Shown here in pieces: positions 22,714-25,081 of a stretch of 25,081 nt of DNA (position 1 is its first letter; the number at the start of each line of letters is the position of its first letter). The notes below the pieces were generated by a model. That model saw only the letters and a program-made list of their open reading frames with translations, searched no databases and was not told the origin of the DNA. Source of the stretch: a virus; the IMG/VR virus record IMGVR_UViG_3300021478_000791, positions 1-25,081 of that record. One strand, written 5' to 3'. The position numbers were made by a program, and so were the translations under genes.

Positions 22714-23277
22714 ATGGGACGGGGAGCACAGGGACAGACACAGAGCTTGACGGACAATCAACTGGGCCAGACGAATGCGCTGAACCAGCAGGTGCTGGGC
22801 CAGCAGCAGTCGGTGGGAAACCTGGTGGTGCCGCAGTTTCAGAGCATTTTGAACAATCCGGGATTCAGTGCGGCGGACAAGGTGGCGATCACCGGGCAAT
22901 CGCAAGGAGCGCTGGCCAGCGCGTTTGATTCGCTGCAGCAGTCGGCGGCGAATCGAGCTGCGCGCACGGGAAATTCGGCGGGCTTCAGCGAGTTGACGGA
23001 TCAACTGGCGCGGCAGAAGGGGATTGCGGAAGGCAACCTGGCGCAGCAGAACCAGTTGAACTTCAGCAACACGGCGTTTCAGCGGCAGATGGCGGCGCTA
23101 CAGGGGCTCTCGGGTTTATTTGGAGTGGATTCCAACCTGTTGGGAAGAACGCTCGGGATTCCCGCGGAGCTGCTGAATGTTCGGGCTAATGCTTCGCGGA
23201 ACAATGGAGGATTTTTCTCGTCGCTGGGATCGAGCCTAGGCGGGGCATTGGGCGGAGTGCCGGGGTTGTTTTTGTAG
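22714..23277 (+). CDS. Internal virion / DNA-ejection-like protein, putative
   Basis: A 187-residue Gln/Asn/Ala-rich protein: QSLTDNQLGQTNALNQQVLG, then ALASAFDSLQQSAANRAART, SELTDQLARQKGIAEGNLAQ and a Gly/Ser/Phe-rich end (FFSSLGSSLGGALGGVPGLF). The Gln-rich amphipathic helices and hydrophobic tail resemble short ejection proteins that line the podovirus core and insert in the cell envelope. GGAGG lies 8-9 nt before ATG. The call rests on composition and position. Confidence 0.6.
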   Translation: MGRGAQGQTQSLTDNQLGQTNALNQQVLGQQQSVGNLVVPQFQSILNNPGFSAADKVAITGQSQGALASAFDSLQQSAANRAARTGNSAGFSELTDQLARQKGIAEGNLAQQNQLNFSNTAFQRQMAALQGLSGLFGVDSNLLGRTLGIPAELLNVRANASRNNGGFFSSLGSSLGGALGGVPGLFL

Positions 23278-23289
23278 GAAGACGAAGAC

Positions 23290-23317
23290 AGCGATCAGCT
23301 AACAGCGATCAGGAAGC
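23290..23317 (+). repeat. R3 repeat
   Basis: AGCGATCAGCTAACAGCGAT followed by CAGGAAGC, 13 nt after the stop of the internal-virion-like gene. Confidence 0.8.
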
Positions 23318-23380
23318 AAGAGTGGCTGCGTCATTCTTGGTTGGTGTTTGTCGCGTGGTTGGCGGTGGGGGTTCAGCCTG

Positions 23381-23412
23381 CAAAAGCGAAAGCTCCGCCT
23401 TCGCACTCCAAA
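23381..23412 (+). repeat. R6 hairpin
   Basis: GCGAAAGC (23386-23393), TCC, GCCTTCGC (23397-23404), then ACTCCAAAGG. One mismatch. Its trailing CAAAGGA supplies the binding site of the gene at 23422. Confidence 0.8.
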
Positions 23413-23421
23413 GGAAAACAC

Positions 23422-23676
23422 ATGGGGACTTCGGGGTGGACGTATGTGGTGGTGGTGTTTTCGGTAGGGGCGCAGTTGGTGGTGTTTCTCCGGTGGATGC
23501 ACCGGCGAATGCGCGATGACGAGATTCAGCGGGTGTTTGTGAGAGCCCTGGCACTGCGGCATTTGCCGAATATCTACCGGGCGCTGAATGTCATTGCCGA
23601 GCGGCAGGGAATTAAGCTCGAAGAGATGCCGAGCGTGAATTATGTGGATTTGCGGAACGGCGAGAGACATCGGTAG
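23422..23676 (+). CDS. Small single-pass membrane protein in the lysis region
   Basis: An 84-residue protein with one N-terminal membrane segment (WTYVVVVFSVGAQLVVFL) and a cytoplasmic-looking basic helix (RWMHRRMRDDEIQRVFVRAL), then NIYRALNVIAERQGIKLEEM. AAGGA lies 8 nt before ATG. A longer reading from 23341 is rejected because the added 27 residues translate the R6 hairpin. Its place just before a transglycosylase suggests a lysis role, for instance holin or antiholin, but this is weak inference. Confidence 0.65.
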   Translation: MGTSGWTYVVVVFSVGAQLVVFLRWMHRRMRDDEIQRVFVRALALRHLPNIYRALNVIAERQGIKLEEMPSVNYVDLRNGERHR

Positions 23677-23689
23677 AGCTGAACCGGAG

Positions 23690-23764
23690 GAGCACAGGCC
23701 CTTCGGATTCGCTCAGGACAGGCAAGAGGACCCTTCGGAGCTCAGGACTAGCCTGTGCCACACG
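23690..23764 (+). repeat. Two R4 repeats inside the loop of an R5-type hairpin
   Basis: The outer arms GCACAGGC (23691-23698) and GCCTGTGC (23751-23758) enclose two R4 units, CCTTCGGATTCGCTCAGGAC and CCCTTCGGAGCTCAGGACTA. The 3' end CCACACGGG is that of the GTGG-type R5 family. This looks like insertion of one family into another. Confidence 0.7.
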
Positions 23765-23793
23765 GGGCGACCTGAAGGTCGCTGCTACACGGG
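23765..23793 (-). repeat. R5 REP-like hairpin
   Basis: GCGACC (23767-23772), TGAA, GGTCGC (23777-23782), then TGCTACACGGG. The minus-strand foot is GTAG. Same stem as at 7034-7049. Confidence 0.8.
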
Positions 23794-23813
23794 AGCGGAC
23801 GGCTGAAGAGACT

Positions 23814-24257
23814 ATGCCCATTGATCCAAAACTTTTGGCGCTGGCGCAGCGCGCGGCGGAGGGGGAAGGATTGGACGCGGCGCTGGTGTGCGCGGTGGTG
23901 GAGCAGGAGTCGGGGTGGAACCCGTGGGCAATGCGGTATGAGCCGGCGTTCTTCGCAAAGTATGTCGCACCCTTATATACAAATAATAAGGTGGGGGCGA
24001 CGGAAGCCTATGCGCGGGGGATTTCCTGGGGATTGATGCAGGTGATGGGGCAGACGGCGCGGGAGAAAGGCGCGAGTTCCCTTTACCTTTCGACATTGTG
24101 CGATCCGGCAGTGGGATTGGCGGTTGGATGCAGAATTCTGCGGCAGAAATTGGAGGCTGCGGGCGGAGATGCGGCTCGCGCGCTGCTGGCTTGGAATGGC
24201 GGGGCGAACGCGGATTATGCGGACGAGGTGCTGGCGCGGGTGGGACGGTATCGGTGA
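23814..24257 (+). CDS. Lytic transglycosylase / endolysin with SLT domain
   Basis: A 147-residue single-domain enzyme that should cleave the glycan strand of peptidoglycan. Visible motifs in order are CAVVEQESGWNP with catalytic Glu32, GISWGLMQV (70-77) and LLAWNGG (124-130), then YADEVLARV. There is no signal peptide, so it needs a holin or acts as a virion-borne enzyme. It is intact, unlike the SLT gene at 21045. Codon use is like the phage genes. A GAAGAG run lies just before ATG. Confidence 0.9.
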   Translation: MPIDPKLLALAQRAAEGEGLDAALVCAVVEQESGWNPWAMRYEPAFFAKYVAPLYTNNKVGATEAYARGISWGLMQVMGQTAREKGASSLYLSTLCDPAVGLAVGCRILRQKLEAAGGDAARALLAWNGGANADYADEVLARVGRYR

Positions 24258-24279
24258 GGGGGAGCGGGAGCGGTAGAGA

Positions 24280-24452
24280 GTAATCCGTAATCAGTAATCG
24301 GTAATCAGTAAGAAAAGAAAAAGCAGATCCCTCACCCGCAAACAACGCGGGTTCGGAATGACAGTGTTATGTAGCATCGGGTGCGGGTGAACGATTACTG
24401 ATTGCTGAAAACTGATAACCGGTCACTGATTACTGATTTACTGATTACTGAA
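24280..24452. repeat. Inverted R2 repeats around an R4-like hairpin
   Basis: R2 on the left (24280-24312, TAATCCGTAATCAGTAATCG and onward) faces its reverse complement on the right (24391-24452, GGTCACTGATTACTGATTTA and onward). Between them is a hairpin ACCCGC/GCGGGT ending GGAATGACA (24325-24364). This fills the 203-nt gap between the transglycosylase and the last gene. No coding sequence is seen. Confidence 0.75.
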
Positions 24453-24460
24453 ACTGCGCG

Positions 24461-25081
24461 ATGGGAACCTGGATCAAGCTTGGGGCTCTTGTGGTTGTTG
24501 CGGTCCTGGCGGCTAGTCTGTTCGTTGCGTGGCGGGATGAGCGGAAGGAACAGGTGGCGCTGCAGGCGGAGTTGAAGACGACGCAGCAGGCGCTGGCGGA
24601 GGCGACCACGCGGCAGGCAACCCGGGATGCGGCCGTGAACGATTTGGTGGCGGGGTTGAGGAAGAAAGAGGCGGCCATGCAGAAACCGTCGCAGGTGGTG
24701 GCGGCGTTGCCGGATGTGCTGCCCTTGCCGGCCCCGATAACGATCGGTCCAGAGCGCCCCGCCCCAGAAGGCGGGCCCTACACAGGCAAGAGCGCAGCGA
24801 GTGCCGTGGATGGGATTCGGCCGAAGGTGAATTTCCCTGCTGCGGATTTGAAGCCACTGTACGACTTTGCGGCGGACTGCAAGGCTTGTCAGGCGAAATT
24901 GGGGGCGGCTCAGGCCGACCTGGCCGATGAGAAGGTCAAGAGCCAGGCCATCGGCAGGGAACGGGACGATGCCCTGCGAGCAGCGAAGGGCGGCTCGGTC
25001 TTGCGGCGGATTGCGCGAGCGGCGAAGTGGTTTGCGATTGGAGCAGCGGCGGGAGCGATTGCGGCGAAAGCGGCGCGGTAG
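24461..25081 (+). CDS. Spanin-like (Rz-type) membrane protein
   Basis: A 206-residue protein with an N-terminal membrane anchor (residues 5-23, IKLGALVVVAVLAASLFVA) and a long periplasmic coiled-coil stretch (QVALQAELKTTQQALAEATT). A Pro-rich hinge, a second helical region with CKACQAKLGAAQADLADEKV, and a hydrophobic tail (WFAIGAAAGAIAAKAAR) follow. This is the general build of inner-membrane spanins, here longer than usual. Residues about 98-109 (RPAPEGGPYTGK) are an R5 hairpin read in frame. It lies after the transglycosylase, as expected for a lysis group. No ribosome binding site is seen, since R2 ends 9 nt before ATG. The stop is the last codon of the window. Confidence 0.65.
   Translation: MGTWIKLGALVVVAVLAASLFVAWRDERKEQVALQAELKTTQQALAEATTRQATRDAAVNDLVAGLRKKEAAMQKPSQVVAALPDVLPLPAPITIGPERPAPEGGPYTGKSAASAVDGIRPKVNFPAADLKPLYDFAADCKACQAKLGAAQADLADEKVKSQAIGRERDDALRAAKGGSVLRRIARAAKWFAIGAAAGAIAAKAAR
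24753..24788 (-). repeat. R5 REP-like hairpin in frame inside the spanin-like gene
   Basis: CGCCCCGCCCC, AGAA, GGCGGGCCC, then TACACAGG. The stem is imperfect. The minus-strand foot is GTAG. It is read as a Pro/Gly-rich peptide. Confidence 0.7.

Noticed and set aside
1-25081. Complete circular phage genome
   Set aside because: The ends fall on gene boundaries and join plausibly, but no terminal overlap is seen and replication and control genes are missing, so the window is better taken as an excerpt.

Overview
The window is a phage late-gene module, from packaging to lysis, and almost every gene reads left to right. In order it holds a small membrane protein, the terminase large subunit, a coiled-coil protein, a split portal, a scaffold-like protein, the HK97-fold coat, two conserved small proteins, a head-tail connector, a small structural protein, a 1271-residue fibre, a zinc-ribbon protein, a 982-residue tail protein, three small structural proteins, a GNAT protein, an internal-virion-like protein, a lytic transglycosylase and a spanin-like protein. 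No tape measure, sheath or tube gene is visible, so the gene set looks podovirus-like (short tail). No integrase, repressor, replication gene, tRNA, rRNA or CRISPR array was found. The first and last bases fall on a start and a stop codon, so the neighbouring modules lie outside the window.

The host is probably an acidobacterium. This is inference: the genes are G-rich on the coding strand, and the intergenic repeat families look like those of soil Acidobacteriota. No marker gene proves it.

The most striking feature is the density of small dispersed repeats. I name them R1 (about 45-60 nt arrays of CGCAGAG/CACAGAG units), R2 (ATCAGTAATCGGTAATCAG), R3 (GATCAGATAACAGCGATCAG), R4 (hairpins ending CTCAGGATGACA), R5 (short perfect hairpins with a GTAG or GTGG foot on the minus strand, the layout of REP elements) and R6 (GCGG..GC hairpins followed by ACTCCAAA). 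They fill most gaps between genes. They also lie in frame inside the terminase, portal, scaffold-like and spanin-like genes. In the portal a cassette of three or four repeats sits between the two halves of a zinc ribbon and brings in the only stop codon that splits the gene.

Three patches look like cargo: a frameshifted membrane protein (1994-2484), a minus-strand YcxB-like membrane protein (10856-11404), and a frameshifted transglycosylase followed by a membrane-anchored protein (21045-22564). They are less G-rich than the virion genes and two of the three are broken. The damage, with the split portal, suggests a resident prophage that is decaying or tolerating repeats, unless some breaks are assembly errors. 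A two-hairpin element with a conserved ACTGG loop occurs twice (9385-9432 and 15994-16041) and may be a structured RNA.
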